A program made the position numbers and the translations under genes. A stretch of DNA of 64,000 nt from positions 62,001 to 126,000 of the forward strand of contig NZ_BCBA01000053.1 of the NCBI RefSeq assembly GCF_001320245.1. Direction: 5' to 3'. This DNA is from Pseudomonas sp. NBRC 111124 (lineage in GTDB: Bacteria; Pseudomonadota; Gammaproteobacteria; Pseudomonadales; Pseudomonadaceae). Of the stretch, positions 19,324 to 28,171 are shown one piece after another (within the stretch, counting starts at the first letter, position 1; each line of letters begins with the position of its first letter). The notes under the pieces are model-generated. The model was not told the DNA's origin and did no database searches. It worked only from the letters and a program-made list of their open reading frames with translations.

Positions 19324-20961
19324 TCAGGCAATCGCCGCATCCACCAGCACCTGCGCCTCTTCCACCAGGCGTTTGAGGTGCGCCTCGTCGACAAAGCTCT
19401 CGGCGTAGATCTTGTAGATGTCTTCTGTACCCGAAGGCCGCGCGGCAAACCAGCCGTTGGCGGTCATCACCTTCAAACCACCGATCGCCTGACCGTTGCC
19501 CGGCGCATGGCTGAGGATCTGCACGATCGGCTCGCCGGCCAGTTCGGTCGACTTCACCTGCTCCGGTGCCAGCTTGCTCAGCGCGGCCTTTTGCCGTGCA
19601 TCGGCCTTGGCTTCGACGCGGGTGGCGAACGGTTTGCCCAGCGCAGCAGTCAGGTCGTTGTAGGCCTGGCTTGGGTTGCGACCCGTGCGGGCGGTCATCT
19701 CGGCCGCCAGCAGCGCCGGGATCAGACCATCCTTGTCGGTGGCCCAGACCGTGCCGTCCTTGCGCAGGAACGAAGCACCGGCACTCTCCTCACCACCAAA
19801 GCCGAGCGAGCCTTCGAACAGGCCTTGGGCGAAGAACTTGAAGCCCACCGGCACTTCGTATAACTCACGGCCCAGACGCTCGGTGACGCGGTCGATCAGG
19901 CCGCTGGAAACCACAGTCTTGCCCACAGCGGCGTCGCTGCGCCATTGCGGACGGTTGCGGTACAGGTAGTCGATGGCCACCGCCAGGTAATTGTTCGGCT
20001 GCAGCAGGCCGTCAGCGGTGACGATGCCGTGGCGGTCGTGGTCCGGGTCACAGGCGAATGCCACGTCAAAGCGCTCGCGCAGGCCAATCAGCCCTTGCAT
20101 GGCGTAAGGCGAGGACGGATCCATGCGGATCTGGCCGTCCCAGTCCACGCACATGAAGCGGAAAGTCGGGTCGACTTCGGTGTTTACCACTTCCAGGTTC
20201 AGCTGGTAGCGCTCGGCGATCGCCGACCAGTAGCGCACCCCTGCCCCACCCAGCGGATCGACGCCCAGGCGCAGGTTGGCGCCACGAATGACGTCGAAGT
20301 CGATGACGTTTTCCAGGTCGGCCACGTAGTGGGCCACGTAGTCGTGGCGCTGGGTAGTGGCGGCTTGCAGCGCCTGGGCATGTTCCATGCGCTTGACCCC
20401 GGCGAGGCCAGCGGCCAGCAGCTCATTAGCCTTGGCCTCGATCCACTTGGTCACATCACTGTCGGCCGGTCCGCCGTTGGGCGGGTTGTACTTGAAGCCA
20501 CCGCTCTGTGGCGGGTTGTGCGACGGGGTGATGACGATGCCATCGGCCAGGCCTTGGCTGCGGCCACGGTTGTAGCAAAGGATGGCGTGGGACACCGCCG
20601 GCGTCGGGGTGTATTCGTCGTCCTTGGACAGCATCACCTGCACGCCGTTGGCGGCCAGCACTTCCAGCGCACTGGCTGCAGCCGGCGCGGACAGCGCGTG
20701 GGTGTCGGCGCCGATGAACAGCGGGCCGTCGATCCCTTTTTCCTGGCGGTACAGGCAGATGGCCTGGGTGATCGCCAGCACATGGTACTCGTTGAAGCTC
20801 AGGTCGAACGAGCTGCCCCGGTGCCCCGAGGTGCCGAAGGCCACGCGCTGGGCCGCCACGGCGGCGTCAGGGCGGCCGGTGTAGTAAGCGGTGAGCAGGC
20901 GGGGGATATCGACCAGCACGCTGGCCGGAGCCGGCTTGCCTGCCAAAGGACTGAGCGTCAT
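19324..20961 (-). CDS. pgm: Phosphoglucomutase (alpha-D-glucose phosphate-specific)
   Basis: 545 residues, standard length for the E. coli Pgm type. It interconverts glucose 1-phosphate and glucose 6-phosphate in the cytosol, linking glycolysis to glycogen, trehalose and surface polysaccharide synthesis. Key motifs: substrate-binding VAFGTSGHRGSSF near residue 40, phosphoserine loop VITPSHNPPQSGGFKYNPPN near 145, metal loop ACDPDHDRHGIVT near 305, and GFKFFAQGLFEGSLGFGGEE near 380. GAGG lies 7 bases before the ATG. It is followed by a perfect 32-bp hairpin. Confidence 0.95.
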   Translation of the reverse strand: MTLSPLAGKPAPASVLVDIPRLLTAYYTGRPDAAVAAQRVAFGTSGHRGSSFDLSFNEYHVLAITQAICLYRQEKGIDGPLFIGADTHALSAPAAASALEVLAANGVQVMLSKDDEYTPTPAVSHAILCYNRGRSQGLADGIVITPSHNPPQSGGFKYNPPNGGPADSDVTKWIEAKANELLAAGLAGVKRMEHAQALQAATTQRHDYVAHYVADLENVIDFDVIRGANLRLGVDPLGGAGVRYWSAIAERYQLNLEVVNTEVDPTFRFMCVDWDGQIRMDPSSPYAMQGLIGLRERFDVAFACDPDHDRHGIVTADGLLQPNNYLAVAIDYLYRNRPQWRSDAAVGKTVVSSGLIDRVTERLGRELYEVPVGFKFFAQGLFEGSLGFGGEESAGASFLRKDGTVWATDKDGLIPALLAAEMTARTGRNPSQAYNDLTAALGKPFATRVEAKADARQKAALSKLAPEQVKSTELAGEPIVQILSHAPGNGQAIGGLKVMTANGWFAARPSGTEDIYKIYAESFVDEAHLKRLVEEAQVLVDAAIA

Positions 20962-21047
20962 GCAAAAACCTCGAGTTCAACGGATGTTGGTGTTGGAACA
21001 CGCAGTGTACTGGGAGTTGCAATGCCGTGCGATGGGGCCGCCGAGGA

Positions 21048-23309
21048 TTATTTAACAGCCACCTGCCACCACGCAGGGAACATCTGCTGCACCCGGTGCT
21101 CGGCGAAACGTTCGTCGATCAGCACCAGCACACCGCGGTCCTGGTCGCCACGAATCACTCGCCCGGCGGCCTGGATGACCTTGCGCACGCCGGGGTAGAG
21201 GTAGGCGTAGTCGAACCCGGCGCCAAACTGCCTGCCCAGGCGCTGCTTGAACTGTTCGTTGACCGGGTTGACCTGGGGCAGGCCAAGGGTGGCGACGAAT
21301 GCGCCGATCAGACGCGTTCCCGGCAAGTCGACGCCCTCGCCGAACGCACCACCGAGCACGGCAAAGCCCACCCCTTGCCCGTCGGCCACGAAACGATCGA
21401 GAAAAGCCTGGCGCGCGGCTTCGTCCATGCCCGGCGCCTGGGCCCACAGCGGGATGCCAGGATCACGCTCGGCCAGCAAGCTGGCCACCTGCTGCAGGTA
21501 TTCGAAACTGCTGAAGAACGCCAGATAGTTGCCTGGCTGGCGGTGATACTGATCGGCAATCAGCTCGGTGATCGGCGCCAGAGAAGCCTGGCGCTCGCGA
21601 AAGCGGGTCGATACCTGGCTGGCGATGCGCACCTCAAGCTGCTCGGCACGGAACGGCGCCGCCACTTCCAGCCAGGCCGTATCAGCCGGCATGCCCAACA
21701 GGTCGGTATAGAAAGGCCGCGGGCTCAAGGTCGCGGAAAACAGCGTCACACTGCGCGCCGCCTGCATCCGCGGGGCCAGCAACCGGGCCGGGGTTACGTT
21801 GCGCAGGCACAAGCTGGCCAGGCGCCGCTTGCGCGAGCCCTCGCGCAGGCTGACGTCGAACAGGAAATGCTCGTCGAACAGTTCCGCCACCCGGCTGAAC
21901 TGCAGCGCCTGGTAGAAGAACTGCAGCACCTGGGCATCGACCTCGGCAGGCTTTTCATTCATGCGCTCCTGGATCAACCCGATGCATTGCTGCAGGGCAC
22001 GCAGGAAGGCCTCGGGCAATTGGTCGCTGGCCTGGTACGGGGCGCGCTGCTCCTTGTACAGCGCGTTCCACTGCCGATTCAGCCGGTCCAGAGCACTGCC
22101 GAGCCCTTGCGGCTTGCTCTGGCGCAAGGTGAGCAGCTGGCCCTGATCGAGGCTGGCGCTGTACATGCCGCGGCCGCGCTCGACCAGGTTGTGCGCCTCG
22201 TCCACCAGCACCGCGACCCGCCACTGGTTGAGCTGGGTCAGGCTGAACAGCAGAGCGTGGGCATCGAAGTAGTAGTTGTAGTCGGCCACCAGCACGTCCA
22301 CCCAGCGGGCCATTTCCTGGCCGAGGTAATACGGGCAGACCTGATGCGCCAACGCCACCTCGCGCAGGCCGGCGCGATCGAGCATGGGCCTGCCCGCTGC
22401 AGCCTCGCGTGCGGCAGGCAGGCGGTCGTAGAACCCTTGGGCCAACGGGCAGGACTCGCCATGGCAGGCCTTGTCCGGGTGTTCGCAGGCCTTGTCCCGG
22501 GCAATCAGTTCAAGGGTGCGCAGGGCTGGCTGCGGCGTGGCCGCGCTGATCTGGCCCAGCGCATCCAGCGCCAGCGCCCGGCCGGGCGTCTTGGCGGTGA
22601 GGAAAAACACCTTGTCCAGCTGCTGCGGGACCATGGCCTTGAGCAGCGGAAACAAGGTGCCCAGGGTCTTGCCGATGCCGGTACTGGCCTGGGCCATCAG
22701 GCAGCGTCCGGTACTGACGGCCTTGTACAAGGTTTCGGCCAGTTGCCGCTGGCCCTGGCGAAACTGCGGGTGAGGAAAGCCCAGAGCCTGCAAGCCTTGG
22801 TCGCGCTCGGCGAGGCGCTGTTGCTGGGCCTGGGCCCAGGCGAGAAACCGCTGGCACTGGGTTTCGAAGAAATGCTGCAGCGCATCGGCACGGTAGTGCT
22901 CGCTGATCAGCGTCTGGCTGTCGTTGTCGACATCCAGATAGACCAACGCCACCTCGATGGCCGGCAACTGCCGCGTCTGGCACAGCAGCCAGGCATAGAC
23001 CTTGGCCTGGGCCCAGTGCAGCTGGCGGTGATTGGCTGGCTGGCGCGCCAGATCACCGCGGTAGGTCTTGATCTCTTCCAGGCGATTGGCGGCCGGGTCA
23101 TAGCCGTCGGCGCGCCCGCGCACCAGCAGGCCCTGGTACTCGCCCTCGAGGGCGACTTCCGCCTCATAGCCCGCAGCACGCCGGGCGACCACCCGGCGAT
23201 GCCCCTCGATTCCTTCCTGAGCGGTAGGTGATGGGGTGAAGCGCAGGTCCAGGTCACCGACCTTGGCGCTGAACTCGCACAACGCCCGCACCGCCACGCG
23301 ATAACTCAT
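21048..23309 (-). CDS. XPD/DinG-like iron-sulphur DNA helicase with N-terminal PDDEXK-like domain
   Basis: 753 residues. The first 170 residues contain a nuclease-like core (VRGRADGYDP ... LEEIKTYRGD, i.e. D and ExK of the PD-(D/E)XK fold). Then come Walker A QASTGIGKTLGTLFPLL, four cysteines (CEHPDKACHGESCPLAQ and VCPYYLG) spaced as in the XPD/DinG iron-sulphur domain, the VDEAHNLVERG DEAH box, LFSATLSPRPFY, and the helicase C-terminal VQQ-like QAAGRVIRGDQDRG. A 5'-3' SF2 helicase acting on damaged DNA is expected. Its ATG overlaps the stop of the upstream FAN1 gene (ATGA), so it is the second gene of that operon and comes under the LexA box at 24985. Confidence 0.88.
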   Translation of the reverse strand: MSYRVAVRALCEFSAKVGDLDLRFTPSPTAQEGIEGHRRVVARRAAGYEAEVALEGEYQGLLVRGRADGYDPAANRLEEIKTYRGDLARQPANHRQLHWAQAKVYAWLLCQTRQLPAIEVALVYLDVDNDSQTLISEHYRADALQHFFETQCQRFLAWAQAQQQRLAERDQGLQALGFPHPQFRQGQRQLAETLYKAVSTGRCLMAQASTGIGKTLGTLFPLLKAMVPQQLDKVFFLTAKTPGRALALDALGQISAATPQPALRTLELIARDKACEHPDKACHGESCPLAQGFYDRLPAAREAAAGRPMLDRAGLREVALAHQVCPYYLGQEMARWVDVLVADYNYYFDAHALLFSLTQLNQWRVAVLVDEAHNLVERGRGMYSASLDQGQLLTLRQSKPQGLGSALDRLNRQWNALYKEQRAPYQASDQLPEAFLRALQQCIGLIQERMNEKPAEVDAQVLQFFYQALQFSRVAELFDEHFLFDVSLREGSRKRRLASLCLRNVTPARLLAPRMQAARSVTLFSATLSPRPFYTDLLGMPADTAWLEVAAPFRAEQLEVRIASQVSTRFRERQASLAPITELIADQYHRQPGNYLAFFSSFEYLQQVASLLAERDPGIPLWAQAPGMDEAARQAFLDRFVADGQGVGFAVLGGAFGEGVDLPGTRLIGAFVATLGLPQVNPVNEQFKQRLGRQFGAGFDYAYLYPGVRKVIQAAGRVIRGDQDRGVLVLIDERFAEHRVQQMFPAWWQVAVK

Positions 23310-24955
23310 GCGGGCTCGCTCCAGCGCACATGGCAGACCGCCACCGGCAAGCCGTGCTCGGCGCAGAACGCCAGCCAGCGCAGCTGATTGTCCTGCAGGC
23401 GGTCACCGGGGCCCTTGACCTCGACCATCCGGTAGCGCTGCTGCTCTGGCCAGAACTGGATCAGGTCCGGCATGCCGGCGCGGTTGTTGCGGATGTCCTG
23501 CAACAGGCGCAGGAAGCATTGCTTCAAGTGCGCGGCGGGCAGGCAGGTCAGCGCCTGATCGAGCAACGCTTCACTGAGCATGGGCCAGAACACGAACGGC
23601 GATTGCAGGCCATGCTTGGCTGTGTAGCAATCAAGGATGGCCTGGTGATGGGAGCCATCGTCCAGGCGGCCCAGGCAGGCAGTGAACTGTGCAGCGCGCC
23701 GTTGCTGGAAATCGCTGTCATGCAGGTCCTGGGGCGCCGCCTGGAACGGGTTGAAGAAGGCCCCCGGCACCGGGGCGAAAATCGCCTCCCAGCACAGCAG
23801 GCCGAACAGGCTGTTGAGCAGCGTGTTCTCCACGTAATGTGCCTGCCCACTCGCGTGCGCCAGGTACTGTCGCACGGCCTCTTCGACCCCCAGAGCAGCC
23901 TGCTCGCGCGGCAGTTCCAGCTCGATCAGTTCCAGGGGTGCCGCGCGCCGACGCTTCTGTACCGGCCCGCCGAGCTTGCGTGCCAGGCGCGGCAACAGGC
24001 GCTCCAGGGCTTGCACCTCCAGGGCGTTGGCCGGTGCGGCAGCCAGTTGCAGGGCCAATGCGTGGGCCTGCTCCCAGCGCTCGCTGCGCTCGAACACGCG
24101 AACCTGGCGGATACGCGCTTGCGCATGGCTGCTGCTGGCATACACCGCCAGCGCCTGGTCCCAGTTCCCCAGGCGCTCGCACTGCTGGCCCACGGCGAAC
24201 AGCAGCCGGCCATGGCGCCGGGCCAGCCATGGGTTGTCGATACTCAAGCCGGCCAGTGTCGCCAGGATCGCGGCGGGCTCTTCACCCAGCTCCAGTCGTT
24301 CGGCACACTGGTGCAGCGCCATGGCTTGGTCGACCTCGCTGCGCTGCAGCAAGGCACGTGAATCGGGGCTGAAGGCGACCTGCTCGAAACGCAGCAGACC
24401 CAGGTCGGCCAGCACGAAATCCGACCAGTCCTGATAGAGGTTGCCGAAAAACAAAAGGCGCATGCGATCGCACAGTGGCTGCAGGCACCACTGCACGATC
24501 CCCACCGGGGCCTGGGCGAACCACTCGCGCAAGGGCCTGGGGGCCAGCGACAGGGGCCGCAACTGCTCAAGCAGGTCGCCCTTGGCCGCACGCGGGCGGG
24601 TCAACTGCCCGGCGAAGCCCACGGCGAGCTCGTCCTTGCGCAACAGTGCGAACAACTGCTCAAGGCTCAGGGCCTCAGGCTCGCGTACCCAGCCCAGCGC
24701 CAACAGCGGTTGCAAGGCTGCCGCACTGTCGCCGATTTCGGCATAGTCCAGGCGGTCGCAGCGAAACAGCTCGCCCTTGCGCATCACCATGCGCACCATC
24801 AGCGCCTGGGCCGGCTGCGCCAGCTCGGCAAAGGCATGAAGAAAAGCCAGCTCCTGCTCATCGAGCAGGTCGGCATAACGTGACTCGACCCAGCGCAGCA
24901 CTTGGCGAAAATTGTGCAGATAGTACAGCGGGTCATCGACGGAGTGGGCGATCAC
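23306..24955 (-). CDS. FAN1-type VRR-NUC structure-specific nuclease
   Basis: About 549 residues. The C-terminal VRR-NUC domain is recognisable: NNRAGMPDLIQFWPEQQ with the catalytic PD, then YRMVEVKGPGDRLQDNQLRW with ExK. The N-terminal part (YYLHNFRQVLRWVESRYADLL, then KGELFRCDRLDYAEIG) matches bacterial FAN1 proteins, which cleave 5' flaps and take part in interstrand-crosslink repair. Start choice: GTG at 24955. An in-frame GTG at 24985 would lie inside the LexA box and upstream of the predicted transcript start, so it is unlikely; no good Shine-Dalgarno is visible for either. The TGA overlaps the helicase ATG by 4 bases. Confidence 0.85.
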   Translation of the reverse strand: MIAHSVDDPLYYLHNFRQVLRWVESRYADLLDEQELAFLHAFAELAQPAQALMVRMVMRKGELFRCDRLDYAEIGDSAAALQPLLALGWVREPEALSLEQLFALLRKDELAVGFAGQLTRPRAAKGDLLEQLRPLSLAPRPLREWFAQAPVGIVQWCLQPLCDRMRLLFFGNLYQDWSDFVLADLGLLRFEQVAFSPDSRALLQRSEVDQAMALHQCAERLELGEEPAAILATLAGLSIDNPWLARRHGRLLFAVGQQCERLGNWDQALAVYASSSHAQARIRQVRVFERSERWEQAHALALQLAAAPANALEVQALERLLPRLARKLGGPVQKRRRAAPLELIELELPREQAALGVEEAVRQYLAHASGQAHYVENTLLNSLFGLLCWEAIFAPVPGAFFNPFQAAPQDLHDSDFQQRRAAQFTACLGRLDDGSHHQAILDCYTAKHGLQSPFVFWPMLSEALLDQALTCLPAAHLKQCFLRLLQDIRNNRAGMPDLIQFWPEQQRYRMVEVKGPGDRLQDNQLRWLAFCAEHGLPVAVCHVRWSEPA

Positions 24956-24984
24956 AAGGCAGGGTCGGGCAGCAAGGATGAGCA

Positions 24985-25000
24985 CTGTTTATACATACAG
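24985..25000. promoter_or_regulatory. LexA box (SOS operator) of the FAN1-helicase operon
   Basis: CTGTTTATACATACAG fits the LexA consensus CTGT-N8-ACAG with both half-sites perfect and an AT-rich centre. It sits immediately upstream of the FAN1 gene and overlaps the predicted -10 box, as in typical LexA-repressed promoters. The only gene it can serve is the minus-strand nuclease-helicase operon, because the gene on its other side ends here. Confidence 0.8.
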
Positions 25001-25017
25001 ACCATGCTCACAGGCAA
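24988..25017 (-). promoter_or_regulatory. Predicted sigma-70 promoter of FAN1 operon
   Basis: On the minus strand, TTGCCT (25012-25017) and TATAAA (24988-24993) are separated by 18 bases, a good housekeeping promoter. The -10 lies within the LexA box. Transcription would start near 24981, which decides against the upstream GTG start codon for the nuclease. Confidence 0.6.
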
Positions 25018-25040
25018 GCACCCTGGCGCATTCCGCCGGC

Positions 25041-26354
25041 CTACCGACGAATGGCGTCGAATGCCAGGGCCTGTGCCAGGCTTTCCAGCGCTTCTGCCAG
25101 CGCCTTGGGCTGCTCGCCCAACCAGGTCAGCGCAAGGCACTGGCGATGTCTACCGTGCAGACTGAACTGCTCTCCCTCCAGCACCTGCAATGCCGAATCC
25201 GCTGTCGCCGCCACGGCTTGAGCGCCCACCATTGTCGGCGCCAGGCGCACCCACACGGCACACCCGCCTTCAGGCATGTCGAAGTCCACCCGCCCTCCCA
25301 ACACCAAACGCAGGTGCTGGCAGAGCTGCTCCATCCGCTCATGCAGTCCCGCCCGCATCCGCTCCATATGCGCGTCGATCTCGCCTGAGGTGATCATCTG
25401 CGCCAGCGCCTGCTGCCGCATCGGGGCAAGCTGGAAGGCGCGCTGGGCGAACGCTTCTGCCAAGGCCCCAGAGCGCCCTAACAAGTAGGCATAAGGTGCC
25501 TCCCCCCCCACTGTCGCCTCCAACGAGCCCAGCACCATCAGCCAGCGCGGGTCCACCCAGTCACGCAAGCGTGAGTTCGGTGGCGTGGAATAGCATTGTT
25601 CGCTGTCCAGATCGTTTTCCAGCAACCAGACCGGGTGCAGCGCCAACACGTCGGCGATCTGCTGCTGATCGCGCTGGGGTATCAGGCGCCCTGCGGGGGT
25701 ACCCAGGCACGAAGGCATGATCACCATGCGCACCGGCTCACTACCCAACAGCCTGGACAGGCAGCCGATATCAGGGCTGCCGCCGACATCCAGCGGTACC
25801 TCGAGGACCCTCATGTCACAACGTTGCAAGGCCCGCAAGATCCGCCAGCAACACGGCGAAGCGACCAGCACGGTACTGCCACGCAGCGCCAGTGCCTGCA
25901 GCAGCGTTTCCAGCAACGCCTGCACATCGGGGCCCAGGTGCACATCTTCTGGTCCCCAGTACTGACGGGACGACCGGGTGTAGCGCTCTGCCAGGGCGTC
26001 ACGCAGCCGTGGCCCGCCCAGCACGCGTGTGGCCCGTGCACGCTGCCGCCCCAGACGCCGCTCATGGGCGAACAGCGCCCGCTCCAGCAACGGTTGCGCG
26101 GGCAACACATGAGCCGCGTCAGCCCGGCCGGCCTGCAAGCCCACTTGGGCGAAGTAGCCGGACTTAGGCACCGACTGCACACGCCCTTCATGTTCAAGCA
26201 GGCTGTAGGCTGCCTGCACCGTGGCCAACGAAACGCACAAGCGCCTGGATAATGCCCGCAGTGAGGGCAAGCGTGGCTGCCCGCCTCGCTCGGCTTCGTC
26301 TATCAAGGCGACCAGATAGCGGTACACCGCCTGGTAGGCGAACTCACGCCCCAT
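25041..26354 (-). CDS. MocR/GntR-type regulator with degenerate aminotransferase domain
   Basis: 437 residues. The N-terminal wHTH is intact (LPSLRALSRRLCVSLATVQA ... EHEGRVQSVPKSGYF). The remainder aligns with fold-type I aminotransferases (LGPDVQALLETLLQAL, LLENDLDSE, then MPEGGCAVWVRL). The segment that in MocR proteins reads GSFSKxLxPGxRxGY here reads GSLEATVGGEAPYAY: the PLP-binding Lys and the phosphate/carboxylate Arg are both absent. It is probably a repressor or activator that no longer forms a PLP Schiff base. The start codon overlaps the stop of the upstream 454-aa gene (TGATG). A run of eight C at 25502-25509 falls in this segment but both flanks read in frame. Confidence 0.8.
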   Translation of the reverse strand: MGREFAYQAVYRYLVALIDEAERGGQPRLPSLRALSRRLCVSLATVQAAYSLLEHEGRVQSVPKSGYFAQVGLQAGRADAAHVLPAQPLLERALFAHERRLGRQRARATRVLGGPRLRDALAERYTRSSRQYWGPEDVHLGPDVQALLETLLQALALRGSTVLVASPCCWRILRALQRCDMRVLEVPLDVGGSPDIGCLSRLLGSEPVRMVIMPSCLGTPAGRLIPQRDQQQIADVLALHPVWLLENDLDSEQCYSTPPNSRLRDWVDPRWLMVLGSLEATVGGEAPYAYLLGRSGALAEAFAQRAFQLAPMRQQALAQMITSGEIDAHMERMRAGLHERMEQLCQHLRLVLGGRVDFDMPEGGCAVWVRLAPTMVGAQAVAATADSALQVLEGEQFSLHGRHRQCLALTWLGEQPKALAEALESLAQALAFDAIRR

Positions 26355-27718
26355 CAGGATGAAGCCTTGCGCGTTGCACTGCCCACAAACCGAAGCTGCA
26401 CATCACGCCGCGCGAGGTTGGCCAGCAAAGACCGTACGCCCGGCCCCAGTCGCCCCTTGTAAACCATGCGCAATTGCGTCAGAGACAGGCCGCTGGTGTT
26501 CACGATCCAGTCCTTGACAGCATCAGGGCATGATTTGCCCTGCAAAGCCCGATGCAGGTAAGGCAAGGCGACCTGCATGTCGGCGTGACGACCTTGCAAA
26601 AACCGCTCAAGCCCGGCCCCCTGATTGGCAAACGGCCGGTACAGCATGCAGGCGAGCTGGGTCTGCTCAAGCCCGTAGGCCTTGGCGAAGCGCGCCTGCT
26701 CGAGTACCTGGGGTTTGCCTGAGGTATCCTGACCGACCAGGCGCAACGCTTGCCTGGGTTCAGCTGACGCCTTGCAGCGCGCGCCTGTCTCGTGCAACTG
26801 CGCCAGCGCCAGAGGGTCGACAAATGCCGCCAGCGACGCAACGTCACTCACCGGCTCCAGGCCCCATCCCACCATCAGATCGAGTGCGCCTTCAGTGAGC
26901 AACTGGGCAAGCAGGTCGTCGATCTGGATGACGCGCAGCGGCAACGCTCTTTCCAGCGTGCTGCACGGCGCACCGACCGCGCCGCCCGGGGAACCTGCAA
27001 TCAGATGCAACTGGCCCAGCCACCTGGCCAGGTTGTCCACGCATTGATGCATGGCGTCCGGGCTGATGACACCCACCAGGCGCAGGATGCGCCGGGCCCA
27101 GGCCGCCAGGCGCCGCCGCTGGCTGGCCGGCATGGCGGTCACCAGCGCATCGGCCCCCGGGTACTCGGCCAGTGCCACGCGAACGGTATCGGCCAGCTCC
27201 AGATACGTGCGACTGCCCAGCAGTGCTTCCGGACGTGCATCGACAAGGTGGCCGAAAAACAGCAAGGCTTCGCGTGACCACGGCAAATGCCGGGCCGTGG
27301 CACCCGCCTGGCGACAGAACGGCACCACATTCGCCCCCTCGACCATCTGCAGATGTACCCGGGGATCATCGTGCATGAACAAGGCATTGAACGTGCGTTC
27401 ATGCTGCTCCAGCAATGCGCTGCTGATTGCCGGCAAACAGGTCACGATCACCCGCAACTTGAAGGTGACCGGCGCTCGCAAGGCGATACTCAGCTGGGCA
27501 GCACGCAATACGGCCAATAATCGGGCGCTACGGCGGTCTCCCCCTTGGACCACCAGCACCCTGAACGTACCGATGTATTCCGGCCCACCAGCGGCCACCA
27601 GCAAACGCTGAATCAACAACTGCAGGGATGCGCGTTGTTCCTTGGACATATGACTCAACAGACGCTCCAGCACCTGCTGATAGATAAAGTGCATAGCCTG
27701 GTCGTGAACAATACTCAC
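26354..27718 (-). CDS. Unrecognised 454-aa protein, first gene of MocR operon
   Basis: 454 residues, first ATG at 27718 (MSIVHDQAMHFIYQQVLERL). Soluble, alpha/beta-looking, with FRVLVVQGGDRRSARLLAVL and FKLRVIVTCLPAISSALLEQ near the N-terminus and a helical, Arg-rich C-terminus. No transmembrane segment, signal peptide or catalytic motif that I can name. A 1-base stop/start overlap ties it to the lysine-less MocR gene, so the two products probably work together, for example as a sensor or effector with its regulator; function unknown. It is preceded by a 450-base AT-rich non-coding region. Confidence 0.75.
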   Translation of the reverse strand: MSIVHDQAMHFIYQQVLERLLSHMSKEQRASLQLLIQRLLVAAGGPEYIGTFRVLVVQGGDRRSARLLAVLRAAQLSIALRAPVTFKLRVIVTCLPAISSALLEQHERTFNALFMHDDPRVHLQMVEGANVVPFCRQAGATARHLPWSREALLFFGHLVDARPEALLGSRTYLELADTVRVALAEYPGADALVTAMPASQRRRLAAWARRILRLVGVISPDAMHQCVDNLARWLGQLHLIAGSPGGAVGAPCSTLERALPLRVIQIDDLLAQLLTEGALDLMVGWGLEPVSDVASLAAFVDPLALAQLHETGARCKASAEPRQALRLVGQDTSGKPQVLEQARFAKAYGLEQTQLACMLYRPFANQGAGLERFLQGRHADMQVALPYLHRALQGKSCPDAVKDWIVNTSGLSLTQLRMVYKGRLGPGVRSLLANLARRDVQLRFVGSATRKASS

Positions 27719-28127
27719 GGCGTTACCTCACAACTTCATTCAGCACAACAGCACGCCACTTGCGCGACGAAACTAATTTGAAGCACTTTCCTACAATGAA
27801 TTAGGAAGCTTTGAAGTTGCACAACGCTGTCGCCACACCATTGAAAAATATGAGCCAACCCACGGGCTCCACACCGCTTTAAATCGCGCACCGCTGCGCC
27901 TGGTCTTCTCCACTGCACGCTCCTTGCGCCAACTATCAATGCGCCATTATCGAACGTTGATTTGGGATTAAAAGATACAGATCCTGATGAAAAAACCATT
28001 CAGAAACCGGCAAGAGCGCCCTTCACAAAGCGTGCGGAGCCCGATAAGGATCTCGCGGCCACCATCTAGCAACATAACTTTACAAAGTCGTAACTTAGAT
28101 CTCAGAAAATATAGTCGGGCAAAAAAC
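27719..28127. other. AT-rich intergenic region, no gene seen
   Basis: About 410 bases between the start of the 454-aa gene and the terminator of the MDR gene, both on the minus strand. Both strands were read: the short frames present lack ribosome sites and Pseudomonas codon use. The region is markedly richer in A and T than its neighbours, especially 27750-27850 and 27950-28130, so it probably contains the promoter and operator of the MocR operon. Confidence 0.5.
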
Positions 28128-28128
28128 A

Positions 28129-28154
28129 AAAAACCGGGCATACGCCCGGTTTTT
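28129..28154 (-). terminator. Intrinsic terminator of MDR oxidoreductase gene
   Basis: Inverted repeat AAAAACCGGGC / GCCCGGTTTTT with a 4-base loop, 18 bases after the oxidoreductase stop. On the minus strand the stem is followed by a T-rich tract (TTTTTTGTTTTTT), a textbook Rho-independent terminator. Confidence 0.9.
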
Positions 28155-28171
28155 CGTTGCCAAACATGCCC

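Noticed and set aside
21027..23231. 734-codon open frame on the plus strand opposite the Fe-S helicase
   Set aside because: No motif on the plus strand; the minus strand has all helicase motifs and overlaps properly with the FAN1 gene.
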